From assembly GCA_038147335.1 (NCBI GenBank), contig JAYQTK010000002.1, positions 558,001 through 622,000 on the forward strand: a DNA stretch of 64,000 bases, given 5' to 3'. Numbering within the stretch: the first letter of the stretch is position 1; each line of letters starts with the position of its first letter. This document shows positions 1 to 11,534 of this stretch, piece by piece. The notes under the pieces were generated by a model. It was given only the letters and a program-made list of their open reading frames with translations, made no database searches and was not told the origin of the DNA. This DNA comes from Marisimplicoccus sp038147335 (GTDB taxonomy: Bacteria > Bacteroidota > Bacteroidia > Flavobacteriales > Flavobacteriaceae). The position numbers and the translations under genes are program-made.

Positions 1-909
1 ATCAGGCATTTTAATATTTGTGTTACCATCAGAAAAGTATTTTTCATAGTTCAATCCTCTTGAGTCACTTTCAATTTTATAATAGTCTCCAAGATCTGAA
101 GCATTCATCATTTCCTCTTTTGTAACAAGAGTTTCAAACATTTTTTCTCCATGTCTTATTCCGATACTCTTAATTTTAGATTTAGAATTAAAAATTTCAA
201 TTAATGCTTCAGCTAGAGTTATAATTTTTGCTGCTGGTGATTTCTGAATTAGCAAGTTTCCTTGTTTACCATTTTTAAATGCAAAATTAACAAGCTCAAC
301 GGCATTATCAAGAGACATCATGAATCTAGTCATTTCCGGATCAGTTATTGTAAGATCTTTGTTTGATTTAATTTGATTTATAAACAAAGGTATAACAGAA
401 CCTCTTGAGCCCATAACATTACCATATCTTGTACCACAAAAAACTGTTTTGTTTAAGGTTCTAGATTTAGATATCATTACTTTTTCCATTAATGCCTTAC
501 TCATTCCCATTGCATTAATAGGATATGCCGCTTTATCTGTACTTAGGATAACAACTTTTTTTAGATCATATTTCTCGGCAGCATTTAATACATTATTAGT
601 TCCTAAAATATTAGTTTTAACTGCCTCAAGAGAAAAAAAACTCACATGATGGAACTTGTTTTAATGCAGCAGCATGAAAAATATAATCAACATTTTTACA
701 GCCAAATCAACTGATTCTCTATCTCTTACATCACCAATATAGAAGTTAACTTTTTCGGAATTAATTTTTTTTCTTAAATCATCCTGTTTTTTTTCATCTC
801 GACTAAAGATTAATATTTCTGAAAATAAATTTTCAGAAAGAGCCTTTTTTAAGTATGTTGTTCCAAAAGAACCAGTTCCTCCTGTTATTAGTAATTTATA
901 TTTCGACAT
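1..909 (-). CDS. capE: UDP-N-acetylglucosamine 4,6-dehydratase, CapE/FnlA/WbjB family (3' end beyond window; two frameshifts)
   Basis: Extended short-chain dehydrogenase. The N-terminus has the Rossmann motif GGTGSFG, then FSRDEKKQDD and FYIGDVRD, and further on STDKAAYPINAMGMSKA, RYGNVMGSRGSV and IGIRHGEKM. This set fits the inverting 4,6-dehydratase that starts UDP-L-FucNAc synthesis better than PseB. Two one-base shifts break the frame: a missing A near position 700 (restoring VKNVDYIFHAAALKQV) and an extra T in the eight-base run near 645 (restoring CEFFSLEAV). Both are in homopolymers and are probably sequence errors. It starts 4 bp after the stop of the preceding glycosyltransferase. 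Partner genes (FnlB/C or CapF/G) would lie left of the window. Confidence 0.85.
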
Positions 910-912
910 AGT

Positions 913-2014
913 TTAGTTTAAATTTTGTAAAATACATTTTGATAATTTTTGTAAGTTTTTTTTAGTAGAAAAATTCTTTTTTGCTACCAAGAAACCATTT
1001 TTTGATAATTTTTCCTTCGTTATTATCATTAATTTAAATTAACGTTAGATTTTCTTAAAATATTTGAGTTTTTTGCTCAACTAATAAGGCAGAAGAGTTA
1101 TTAACTAAATAGTCTGGTATAACACCTACTGAGGTTGTTATTGCGGGAAGACCTGAAGCCAAGGCCTCAATCAATGCATTTGGCATCCCTTCATGCCAAG
1201 AAGGTAAGACAAAAATATCACCTAAAGCTAAATATTCACCAATTTCATCTTCATTCAACCATCCCTTTTAATTTCAAATTATCATTTCCAGTAGTTTCAA
1301 TTTAAAATTTTCTATTTTTTTAAATGCAATCACTAATTAAAAATTAATTCAACATTTAAGTTTTCTTCTGAAGTCCCTGAATAAATGAATTTAATAATTC
1401 AAGTATTCCCTTCTCCTTTTCTAACCAGCCAACATATATTATCCTTAAACAACATTTTGATGAATTTATTTTTCTTCTAGTTCCAATTTTTAAAAGATTT
1501 TCTGTTGCTGACCAGTTACTAATAATCTTTATTTTATTCAATTCGATATTTAAATGTTTATTAGCAAATTCTAACCACTTTTCACCTTGACAAAATAAAT
1601 CTGCCTTTAAACAAAAATCTGATTAAAATTAGGAATATAAATGATTTTGATACTTGGCTTATTAGATTACCAGCTCTAGGAAATATATATGCATTAAAGT
1701 TGAATGTTTTTGCAGCGAATACCACATTCCTTTTCAATAGCACTTCCACCATCAGAACAAAATATTAGAACACCATCTGGTTTTTTTGTTATAAGAATAA
1801 TATGAAATTTTATTAACCTTTTTAAAGCCAAACATAATCTTACAATTATGTTTGGTGCAGGGTGGGAAATTTGAGATGAATCAAAAGGTATTATTTCAAA
1901 TTGTTTAAACTCATTAGATTCTTTAAGTATATTACATGATTTTAAAACCTCCATATACTTTTTCTTATTTTTAGGAAACGCCCCAACAATTAATAATTTT
2001 TTTTTAATACTCAT
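913..2014 (-). CDS. Glycosyltransferase family 4 (GT-B), frameshifted
   Basis: Reconstructed from three frames. The N-terminus (MSIKKKLLIVGAFPK) gives the first GT-B strand. The middle carries ISNWSATENLL and IYVGWLEKEKGILELL, and the C-terminal half has GDIFVLPSWHEGMPNALIEA followed by GLPAITTSVG, the nucleotide-sugar-binding E-x7-E-type region typical of group 1 transferases. The frame is restored beyond 1055 to a stop 4 bp before capE. The rebuilt length of about 367 residues is normal for GT4. It should add one sugar to the lipid-linked repeat unit on the cytoplasmic face. Donor and linkage cannot be read from sequence. Confidence 0.8.
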
Positions 2015-2016
2015 AA

Positions 2017-2962
2017 TTAATAAAGTTTTACATCAATATATTTTGAGCCATATTCTTTTGCATAAATTGAAAGAGATGATTGGGGTCCGTATAATATTTT
2101 TTTTTCAAAAAGTATTTCAAGCTCAATTATAATTTCATTAGTACAAAGTGAAAGTTTATTTTGTGATATTTCATCAAAAACTTTTTGCACATTATTTAGC
2201 TTATTTTTAGAGTAGGATAAAGATGGATGAAGTTTAATACATGATCCATCAGGAAGAAACTTTATTAGTTTTTTAAACATTTTGCCTAAATTATTACCAA
2301 CTCTCCTTTCAGCGCAGGTTAAACCTATGTGCTTTATTCCTTTAAGCCTAGGTTTATAATATTTTTTAATTTTTTGAATATCATTTAATATAAATTTTTG
2401 GCTGGAGTGTATTTTAGGGAAAACGTCATTTAATAAGCCTATATATGCGCTGAATCATCTCTATAAAATAACCAGATCCATCTCCAGGATTTACTCTGTT
2501 ACTGAAATTTATTCTAATTCTTTCAATTAGTGGAACCTGTTTAAAATTATATGGTACATAATCCATATATGATGCTTGACCTTCCTCTAAATAAATATGG
2601 CCAATACATTTTTTTGATTTTACACACCAGTTAAGCTCTCTAAATGCCCATGATGAAAGCACAATAAACCTTTTATTGAATTTATTAATTCTATTAACTA
2701 TTTTTATTCCGTTAGGACTAATAAACAAGATTTTTTCCAGATACCTGTATAATCTATAATTTGAGATAAATATTTTTTTTCCATTAAAAATTGATAGGTC
2801 TGTATTTCTGAATGATACAAGTAAAATATTCTTCTGATCAAGATTATATTCTTCTAATAATTAGTCTACTTAAACTGCTACTAATGGGCTTGTTATAAAG
2901 AATACTAACAATGAATTATCAACCTTGGAATTTTTTAATAAATCAGGAATTCTAGCTTTCAT
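2017..2962 (-). CDS. Polysialyltransferase-like (GT52/POLYST-type) glycosyltransferase, frameshifted
   Basis: About 315 residues after repair of three or so frame breaks. Visible pieces are an N-terminal strand (LLVFFITSP), a central FIVLSSWAFRELNW, HIYLEEGQASYMDY (compare the acidic-Gly-x-x-Ser-Tyr segment of sialyl/polysialyltransferases) and a C-terminal CIKLHPSLSYSK then KILYGPQSSLSIYAKEYG, an HP motif followed by an S-S motif. These fit the GT52/POLYST families, and the nonulosonate genes nearby would suit a CMP-sugar donor. The start at 2962 overlaps the previous gene's end by about 11 bp. The family assignment is pattern-based and tentative. Confidence 0.5.
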
Positions 2963-4077
2963 TAATGACTTCTTTGTATACTTTAATCAGCTTATTTGAT
3001 AATTTTTTTTCTGAGAATTTTTTCTCACAATATTCCCTAATTTTTTTAGAATTAAATTTTTCATAATTTGAATACGTGTAAAGAATACCTTGAATAAATC
3101 TTCTGAACTGTTTTTTGTTACAATACCAACATCTTTGTTTATAATTTCATCGGAACTTCTACAATAAGTTGTTACAACTGGTCTTCCCACTGCCATTGAT
3201 TCAATAAATATAACTCCAAAGGTTTCAAAACTACTGCTATATAGTAATGTTAGAATTTTTAAATTCATCTACTATCTCACTTCTATCTATTTTTCCTAGA
3301 AATTTAATATTCGGGTCTAAATTTAAATTAGTTGTAAGTTTTTTCAACCTTGTATATTCAGAACCTACTCCAATAATTTTTAGCTTAACATTTGGCACCT
3401 TATCTATAAATTTTTTAAAAGCATAAATAAGTAATTGAATATTTTTTATTTTATCTAATCTTGAGACACATATATATGTGAAATTTTCTTTGAGGGTGGA
3501 GGTTTTAATTCTGTTTTTAAAAAATAAATTTGAAACTATATTATAATGTGTTAACCCTTTTTTTCACTTTAAATTTATTGAAAGATATGAGGCATAACTT
3601 TCTGATACTGCAAACATCTTTCTGAATTTTTAATTACCTCTAGAGTTCTCCTTTATACTTATCAAATCCTTGATTATTATAATAAAATCCACTATTATGT
3701 TCAGTAACTAAATAAGGTATTTTATACCTTATTTTATTTCCTGGGCAAGAAATCCTGCATTAAATATAGATTGGCAATGAATTAATCTGGTTTTCCGTTT
3801 ATTTTAACATAATGTTTTAAAAAGATATAAGCCCAAAATTTAAAAAGTAAATTTGCATTGACTTCATTTTAATAAACCAATTCGACCATAAAATTTTATG
3901 TGTAATTATTCCATTGTCATTGTAAATGTCAATTTTAGGAAAAATTCTTACTTTCCTTAAACCTCTTAAACTTCTTAATTCAGGGTAAATCAACCCTACT
4001 TTACATCCACAATTAGAGACACCTATGGCTTGCTCTCTAAAAACTTCCTGCATAATGACTAGTATACTCGATACCAT
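2952..4077 (-). CDS. Glycosyltransferase family 4, frameshifted
   Basis: The N-terminal segment has FREQAIGVSNCGCKVGLIYPE, as in GT4 enzymes whose first helix follows an SFFREQA-type motif. Then come LVTEHNSGFYYN (acceptor side), FTYICVSRLDKIKNIQLLI, IIGVGSEYTRL and, near the C-terminus, SSFETFGVIFIESMAVGRPVV, the E-F-G-x-x-x-x-E motif region. At least four frame breaks separate these pieces; the C-terminus is restored to NKLIKVYKEVINES and a stop at 2952. Rebuilt length is about 375 residues. Donor sugar unknown; it belongs to the same operon as its neighbours. Confidence 0.75.
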
Positions 4078-4120
4078 GATGGTATTATTAGAACATGTAA
4101 AGGGTTCCTCATTATATATT

Positions 4121-4896
4121 TTATTTTTTAGAAAAACTATTTAGTAGGAACATTTTTAAATTATACTTTGTCCAAAAAGAATAATGTAGAAAATGATCAA
4201 AAAAAGTTTTTTTATTTTTTTTTAAATTTATTTCATCGAGGGAAATAATGTTTTGATTAATAACTTTTTCCTTTAGTTTAATTTCAAATGATCTTAAATC
4301 TTTATCCGACATGTTATCTGGATGTAGGCACACTGTCCAATATCCAAAAATTTTTTCTTAATAGCCCAGTACAATTGCTGAGGAACAAATGAAAGTTATT
4401 TTCATAAAGGGAGAAAACTTATTCCATCAGATATTATTTTAATTGATGTTTCTTGTCAATGCAATTAGAGTATTTCTATCAAATGTATGAGCAGGTGATA
4501 TCCAAACTTTTGGCAATATTTTATTAATTTTAAAAAATTTGCATGGATTTTAATTTTATCTCTTTTGAATTGTTAGAGTTAGTCCTCCGAATTCAGCAAA
4601 TTATAGGAAAGGATAGTATAAACTTTTCTTATTCACATTGCGAAATTTGTGTGATTTAGACCATGCGCAGCTATAACCCAACCTTTATTTCCCATTTTTA
4701 TTAATTCCCAAAAATTATAATTATAACTAGATTTTTCTGAAATTCATTATCTAAATTTTCAGATAACCTGACAAGCTTTATATTATACTCATCGAGAATA
4801 ATTTCAAGTCTCTTCCATTTTTTTAAATTCATAAAATGAAGCATCATCTAATCGAATTAAGTATTTGCCTTTGTAAAAGATTTTATGTAAGTCCAT
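4121..4896 (-). CDS. DUF2334 polysaccharide deacetylase-like protein, frameshifted
   Basis: The start codon overlaps the upstream stop (TAATG). The protein opens with MDLHKIF, then YLIRLDDASFYEF, the LxRxDD motif that begins DUF2334/NodB-like barrels. Further on are GNKGWVIAAHGLNHT (HGxNH, metal-site histidines), an SPAHTFDRNT segment and a C-terminal FGYWTVCLHPDNMSD with the HP pair. The rebuilt length of about 255 residues matches the family. The likely role is deacetylation of an N- or O-acetylated sugar of the surface glycan, or a related hydrolysis, but DUF2334 substrates are mostly unproven. Three or more single-base shifts interrupt it. Confidence 0.65.
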
Positions 4897-6263
4897 TAAT
4901 TAATCAAATAGTGATTTATCTTATCTGAATACTATCTTTGTGAGTCATCTCTATGAAGGCAAGATGTCTTTAATCCAAATAAATTATTATTTGATACATT
5001 ATGCCACAATGAAGCCATTATACTCCATTAAATCTGTACAGTCTTTCTCTCTATCAAAAGAAAGGTCCTTAAATCTTCCGGGATTATTAAGTCTAATCCG
5101 TTTCCTACCATATTTAAACATTGCCCTTCCTCTGACTGAAATTACAGAATCTGATCTGATACAATTTGAAGACACAGCCATCAATATGAAATTTTTCATT
5201 AACAGCATGAAGACTTAAATAAACCAAAATGTCAGGATAGCATTTATATAACTTATTGTAATAATTTGCTGATTTAATTAAAAATCATTTATTGGTATTT
5301 TATTTAATTTATAGATTCCTTCTCAATAATCTATGTGATGTTTCCGAACAATTTGTTTTTTCTAAATCTTCTGAAAACTTTAAGACATCTTTACTTTCAG
5401 ATGATACAATCAATTCATCGTTAATTTGATTTGAATCCAATGCATTGTTTATAGCTATTTCTAATAATGATTTTCCTTGAATTTTCTGATAAGGAACATT
5501 TTTTAGTTCAGGATATGATTCTTTTACTGGAATTACTGCAAAAGAACTCCTGGGGTTTATATTTTCTTTGAACTCTTTCTTATTTGCTCAAATATTTTTG
5601 CTCTAGCTTTTAAGAGTCTATTATAATCTTTACTTAAAGATTTTTTGTGCTGTCTGTAATAAAAACAGGTAAATCTATATTTATAGCTCCTATTTTCTCT
5701 TGAATAGCTTATACCATAATCCCATCCATCTTGTGCATTAACACTTTCTAAATATCCATCAACATTTCTTAAGGCTTCTGTCTCTACGAGTGTACATGCT
5801 CCATGAGGTGGAAGATGTCCTGAAATATCCTCTTACCTAATTTATATCTGTTTCAATCATAATATTTCCGTTATGATCCGTATAAAATAATTTCCATATG
5901 CAATCAGCTTAGGGCTTTCTCTAATTTATTTACCAATGATAATAATGCAACTTCATGAAACCAATCATCAGCATCTAATCTAATTATATATTTCCCCTTA
6001 GCGATATCTAATAAATCATTAGCTAATTTTTGTAAACCTAATGGCTCTTTATTCTGAATAAGTTTAATCTTAGTAGGATATTTATTTTGATAATTTTCTG
6101 CTATAGTTTTAGTATTATCTGTTGACCCCTCATCTATAATAAATAATTCCCACTCTAAGTATAATTGATCAATTACACTTAGAACTGATTTCTCCAAAAA
6201 TTTTCCATAATTTCTAGAAGGAATATAAACAGTAACTAAAGGAAGTTTTTTGATTTTAGCCAT
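4896..6263 (-). CDS. Apparent two-domain protein: GT2 glycosyltransferase fused to CMP-sugar synthetase (acylneuraminate cytidylyltransferase-like)
   Basis: I chose MAKIKKLP as start because its ATG overlaps the previous stop by 8 bp. Residues 1-130 are a clear GT2 domain: LVTVYIPSRNYGKFLEKSVLSV, IDEGSTDNT and IRLDADDW (DxD). The reading then continues without an intervening start through RKSSKKINPRSSFAVIPVKE, a cytidylyltransferase N-terminus (IPVK, KIQGKSLLEIAI, DELIVSSES), LHAVNEKFHIDG, SDSVISV and GIRLNNPGRF-type text, as in CMP-sialic acid synthetases. Rebuilt length is about 455 residues. Several frameshifts interrupt it, so the fusion needs confirming. It would activate a nonulosonic acid and transfer a sugar. 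Confidence 0.6.
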
Positions 6264-8212
6264 AGTGTTCTTTTTTGTATATCGGTTCAAATGGCAAAAT
6301 ATCTTTTTTTGCTACTGAATTAATCAAAAGTGATGTTTCTCTTTGATCAGTTCTACTAATGGTCTTAAAGATCAAATCATTTTAAAATTTGCTCTACTCC
6401 TTTAAAATTCATCTTTTTGAGTATAATTCTCTTGGAATGTAAGTATGATGGTTATTATCTTTTCAATCTTTAATAGCTTTTTTACACCATCTCCAAAATA
6501 ACTACTTTGTAATTTAATGTTTTTTATCAGTGATTTTACCTCCTTATTGGTTAATGACACTTTATGATCTCTGAACTTTTTCCCTTTTCTATTATCAGTA
6601 AAGTGAAATTCTAACACGCGAGAACCAATATTTGCTGCACATAATAAAGCTTCAGAGCCTTTAGTATGATCAGAATAACTTATTGGATATTTAAAATAAT
6701 TTCTAAAGCTATTTATTACCTTCTAAGTTTGCGTCTTCGTTTTTTATGGGATACATAGATGTACATTGCATAATACACATACAAACATATTTGGATTCAA
6801 AGTATTTATGATTTTAATCTTAAATATACTTAACTGTCTCATTAACTCCCATTTAAATTTGCAAGACTAGTTGAAATTACGCTTTTCTCTTTTAATAAAT
6901 TCCTCAATAATAGCCGAGGTCAAATCTCCAGAGCCACTCTTATAAAACTAGGTAATTATCAATCCAATTCAACATTTTTAAATCCCAAACAGAAGCATTA
7001 TATAATACTTTGTTTTTAAGTGACATATTTTAGCTAATTCATTATGTTGTTGTTTTGTTAGTTCAAAATTTTTAAAATGTATGTTTCATCAGGATCTAAA
7101 TATCACAACTAATAATTCCCAGGTACAACTGAAATTTAACACAATCTACCCTGAATTAATTGCCAATTCTAGTAATTCTTAGCTTCACTGAAACTTCCTT
7201 CATGGCGCTTCCAATCCTGCTATTAACATTGGGCCATTCTTTCCTGACCAGAAATTTTTTGTTTTTTTTCTATTTGAAGTTTTAAAATTTGAAAAGAAAA
7301 AATTTAAATCTTGAATATCTAAATTATTTTTATTTGGGAAATACTTGAATATGTTCTCAGCTAATGCTAATCATCTTTACTGTCAATTGAAAGCTTTAAG
7401 TTAGATAAGATTGGGTAGTATTTGTTTTTAAAAATATATCTTTTTCCTACTGATTTATTTTTATATAACCAGCTAGTTACATTTTCTGATCTATTAAAGT
7501 TTTCAATTATACTCTCCAAAAAACTTGTTTTAATTATTTCAAAACTCATTCCATAAGGAATGTCTGCCCTAACATTTTGATATAAAACCACTATTAACTT
7601 CTGCAATTAAAACTGTTTTTAGAGTTGATGTATCTATAAATAAGTTATCACCATTAATTCTAACTACATAATCCCAATTATTTTGTCAGTACAGTCCAAA
7701 AAATTCTTTTTGCAACATTTGTCTGAACACTCTATAGTATTTGTAATTATTCCTTCTGGCTAAAGAATTCTATGATTTTATTATCGCTATCATTTGGAAG
7801 AAGTAGTAATCAAAGTCTCAATATTGGAATATCATAATTCATTTCATTCATTAATATGACTCAATAATGGTTTCTTCACTAATATTAATTAATGCTTAAT
7901 TTTTAAGGGGTTGATTAACTGATGTTAATATTGGAAACACCTATGTTTTCTATTTTCTAATTTTTGTAAATTCTTTACGGGTATAACAGCATAATCTGAT
8001 ATTCTACATAAGAATTTACGTCAGAACCAGCAGAAATAATTAATCTTTTATCAATTTGTAGCCCTGGTAGTATTGTAAAATTTGATTGTGAATTCATAGT
8101 TGATTTTTTCTATTGCAATTGTTTATTCTCTTTAGAGCTTGTCAAAATAACTCTACATTGTAAATTCTGCATACCATGAGGGAATTACTAATATATGTAG
8201 GTTTTTAATCAT
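6256..8212 (-). CDS. Apparent fusion of an SpsF-like cytidylyltransferase with a NeuB/SpsE-like nonulosonate synthase, heavily frameshifted
   Basis: The N-terminal part from 8212 contains YAVIPVKNLQKLEN, DYVVRINGDNLFID, SENVTSWLYKNK and LKLSIDSKDDLALAENIF, matching SpsF/KdsB-like transferases. The frame then runs on, through LDIQDLNFFFSNF, into GKNGPMLIAG, KELLELAINSG, LSLTKQQHNELAK, CTSMYPIKNEDANL, ISYSDHTKGSEAL and IGSRVLEFHFTDNRKG, the order of motifs in N-acetylneuraminate-type synthases that condense a sugar with phosphoenolpyruvate. No obvious start codon separates the two halves. MIKNLHILVIPSWYAE at the extreme N-terminus resembles a GT4 start and is unexplained. The two domains could still be separate genes. 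Confidence 0.5.
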
Positions 8213-8216
8213 AAAT

Positions 8217-9701
8217 TTAACTTAATTCCTCTGTAAATAATTGTTTTAATAATTTATAGATACTGTTAATTCAGTTTTTCAAACTTATCATTTCTATAGT
8301 CCATTTTGCAGTTTTTTCTCTTTGACTTGTTTATAAAAACCTGAACAGAATATTTTTCTTTGTGATTGATTAAGAAATTGAGTATTTCAGTTTTTGAATT
8401 AAGTTTAGCTTCCATTATTTCTTTGTAAGTTATTTTTTCATGCCATAAAAAAGTATTAGAACAGCCATTAAACCAAGAAGAGCCAAAATTATTGATTTTT
8501 TACCATTAATTGCAATGAGGGGCAGCCATTCCAGCAATTGTTGCAGTAAAAATTGAATTTTTTATTAGTTCTTGTGAGCTATGATTAGTCTGAGCTTATC
8601 TTGATGCCTTTAATTTTTTAAAAAGTTTATAAATTAGATGGACTACGTCCTCTTGCCCTTTATCTCTGTGGAAAAATTGAGATGGATGTTCTTTGATGAT
8701 AATGTCAATATTATCCGGAATCATTTTTCTTAAAAATACTATTGTTAAAAATTGATCATGAAAAATACCACCATCCGGATTGGTAGTCCTCTCTGGTTCG
8801 TAATGTAAGGGGAAATACACATATTGATTATAGTCTGTGATTTTTTCTTCTGATTCTTTTGAAGCTTTCAGTAAATTTTTGTGTCTTTTTCTTTGAATCA
8901 ATAATCTAGATATAATATTTAATCTAAATGGGTTAATAGGGTTATACTTGGAAAATGATATACATTCCCAGATTATGCTTAATATCTTTTAAAATTTCAA
9001 TAATACCTTGTTTAAAAAATTTAAGGAGTCTAAAGTAGATTCTAGCTTTTTTTCTTTGAGCCTTCATATAAGGTAATCATAATTATTATCCTTATTGGTT
9101 ATTGATTCAATAAGTAACTCTAAACTATTCAATCATCTTAGAATCAAAATCATTTTTGATCTTTTCTTTCTTTTCTAAAATTTTATCAGATTTCATGTTT
9201 TGAAGAAACAATAAGGGTAGTTGCACCCAATTAACAAATTTATAACAAGGAATATTTAGAAATAAGCATATCTCATAGATTAAATATTTTGCATAATCAT
9301 GAGGAGCTTCAGTTGCAATTAAAACATCTGGTTGTGAAATATATATTCTTTTAAGGTTCCATATAACAAGGTTATGAAAAGAAGTTTCTCTATCAAGCCT
9401 TCCAAATGTACCATATAGATCTAATCTGTCCATCATCTTTATGCATCTATCTTTAGCTCTTAGGTAATTTTCAGAGAAAAAAAACTCTTTATATTCTCCA
9501 TTATATTCTATGTCAACTAGTCGTAATTTCTATGTTTATGAATAAGGTCTAAAACAACATTATCCTCAAAGATTGCTTTTGCTTTATCATAGTGCACATC
9601 ATCTCCTAACCACAAAACAGGTTCTGCAATACCCATTTTAAAGTTTTAGAAACATTAAACCAATGATTTTGATTAGTGACAAAATATATATATTTCTTCA
9701 T
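8217..9701 (-). CDS. Capsular polysaccharide biosynthesis-like protein, frameshifted
   Basis: It starts 7 bp after the carbamoyltransferase stop with MKKYIYFVTNQNHWFNVSKT. The middle has a well-preserved stretch (IATEAPHDYAKYLIYEICLFL) and the C-terminal half carries YVYFPLHYEPERTTNPDGG, FHDQFLTIVFLRKM and IIIKEHPSQF. The last motif (KEHP) and the preceding FPLHYEPE are typical of capsule-synthesis/CMP-KDO- or sialyltransferase-like GT-B proteins that use a lysine-glutamate-histidine-proline loop. Rebuilt length is about 490 residues with several frame breaks. Exact transfer activity is unknown; context says glycan assembly. Confidence 0.55.
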
Positions 9702-9708
9702 GGTAAAA

Positions 9709-11474
9709 TCACTTTTTACTAACTAGCCATCCTCCGATTAAAAGATGATGTAATCCACATCTTAGAAATGTGTCAATTGCATCCTCAGGAGTTCCGACTA
9801 TCGACTCTCCATGTATATTAAATGATGTATTCATTAGGGCTCCAACACCAGTTATTTTTTCAAATGCTTTTATAAGACTATGATATTCAGGGTTATCTTC
9901 TTTAAATACAATTTGTGGTCTGGCAGTTCGGTCAAATGGATGTAAACCTGCAGTGATGTGTTCCTCTGCTAATGGTTTAGAATCAAATCCAACTGCCATA
10001 AATCTGGCATCTATTCCTTTAGGATTTATAATGTAATCATCCTGTCTTTCAGATAAGATACTTGGTGCAAAAAGGCATCCAAAAATCTCTCATTTTAATT
10101 TTTATTTATGTGATGTATTACATCAGGTCTTCTTTGGATCAGCAAAATAGACCTATTTCCAAGAGCTCTAGCTCCAAATTCCATCTTCCCAACACCAAAC
10201 CTAGCTACAATATCTCCTTTAGCAATAAATTTTGCAGCTTTCTCATTTGTTGCCTTTTGAACAGAATAGTGATTAGGAATCATTCTGTCAATTTTTTTTA
10301 TTAAATTATCAGAATATGATGGCCCTAAGTAACCAGTTGAAACAGAATCTATTTTATCTATTTCTCCTTGACTTTTGATATACTCAATATAAGCAGCTCC
10401 AATTGAAATTGACTCATCACCAGGGCCCGGTGGAACAAATAAGTATTCTAAATTTTCTAACTCACAAATTAGCTTATTTGCTTTTATATTTTGAGCTACT
10501 CCTCCTGACATGACAATATTTTTTATACCTGTTTTTTGTATACCGTTAGATATCCATTCGGTTAAAAGTTCTTCAGTTCTTTTCTGTATTCCATATGCAA
10601 CTGCATCAAACCTTTGTCCTTCTAGCTTATTTTTAAAATAGAAGAAATGATCCTTGATCTTTTTCTTGTATTTGAAACTAAGTCCATCAACTTGCAGAGT
10701 ATCTGCAAAAACTTTATATGCTTCATGACCATATTTATCTGAGTTATATGCAGCTAATCCCATTAATTTATATTCATGCTCAGCTGGCCTCATACCTAAT
10801 AATAGTGTAGCATACCTATACATTCTTCCAATATTACAATTTGATGAACGAGATATTTCTTTTAAAGGTTCACCAGGATTACCAATTGATACTGTTCCAT
10901 TTGCACCATCTCCAAATCCATCCATTGTATAAACTAATAATGGTTTATTTCTCTTAGAACAGGCTATATATCCATAATATGCATGACATTTATGATGGTC
11001 ATGATGAGATATTATAGATGAGTCTATATTTAATCTTTCAGATACATATTTTACTCTTAGCTAACCATACCCTCATGCATCGTTTTCTGAATTAATTAAA
11101 GATTCATCATAGGGGAAGTTATCTTTATTAACTCTGTGGGATAATACCTTTAAGATAGCTAGGCTTTTATTTTCATATAGTTTTGATACCAATAATCAGT
11201 CTGTTCCTTCCAATAGTCATTTATTGACAATTTTGAATTTCTTGAAGTATAAAAATATGCTGGTGGTAGATGTTTTGAGGACATTGCTACTTTATCAATA
11301 TCTTTTGATGTAATACCTGCAAAATCAAGTACACATTGAATAGCTTTATCAGGATAGCCATAATGGTTTTTCTGCCTTGAAAGCCTTTCTTCAGCAATTG
11401 AACAAATAAGTTTACCATCTTTTTATAATTGCAGCACTTGCATTATGTCCATCGTGTATTCCTAGTATTATCAT
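9709..11474 (-). CDS. Carbamoyltransferase, NodU/CmcH family, frameshifted
   Basis: The protein begins MIILGIHDGHNASAAII, the ATP/carbamoyl-adenylate binding start of NodU-type O-carbamoyltransferases. HHDHHKCHAYYGYIA follows (metal and carbamoyl-phosphate histidines), then YTMDGFGDGANGTVSIG, KLMGLAAYN, NIVMSGGVAQNIKANK and FVPPGPGDESISIGAA. The C-terminal domain has GARALGNRSIL, and the last part DRTARPQIVFKED and MNTSFNIHGESIVGTPEDAI. All parts are present over about 588 residues; only single-base shifts near 10090 and between 11050 and 11450 interrupt it. It should transfer carbamoyl from carbamoyl phosphate to a hydroxyl of a sugar in this glycan. Confidence 0.88.
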
Positions 11475-11534
11475 GTTGTTTTATATTTTATCTTTTTTAA
11501 ATTCTATGCTAATGAGATTATTTGTTTAGTTTGA

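Noticed and set aside
4940..5218. Plus-strand open frame
   Set aside because: It is antisense to the GT2/CMP-synthetase gene and has no domain signal.
5904..6290. Upstream start MNRYTKKNT for the GT2 protein
   Set aside because: The codons before MAKIKK encode, in another frame, the end of the synthase gene; the ATG at 6263 overlaps that stop by 8 bp and is the better start.
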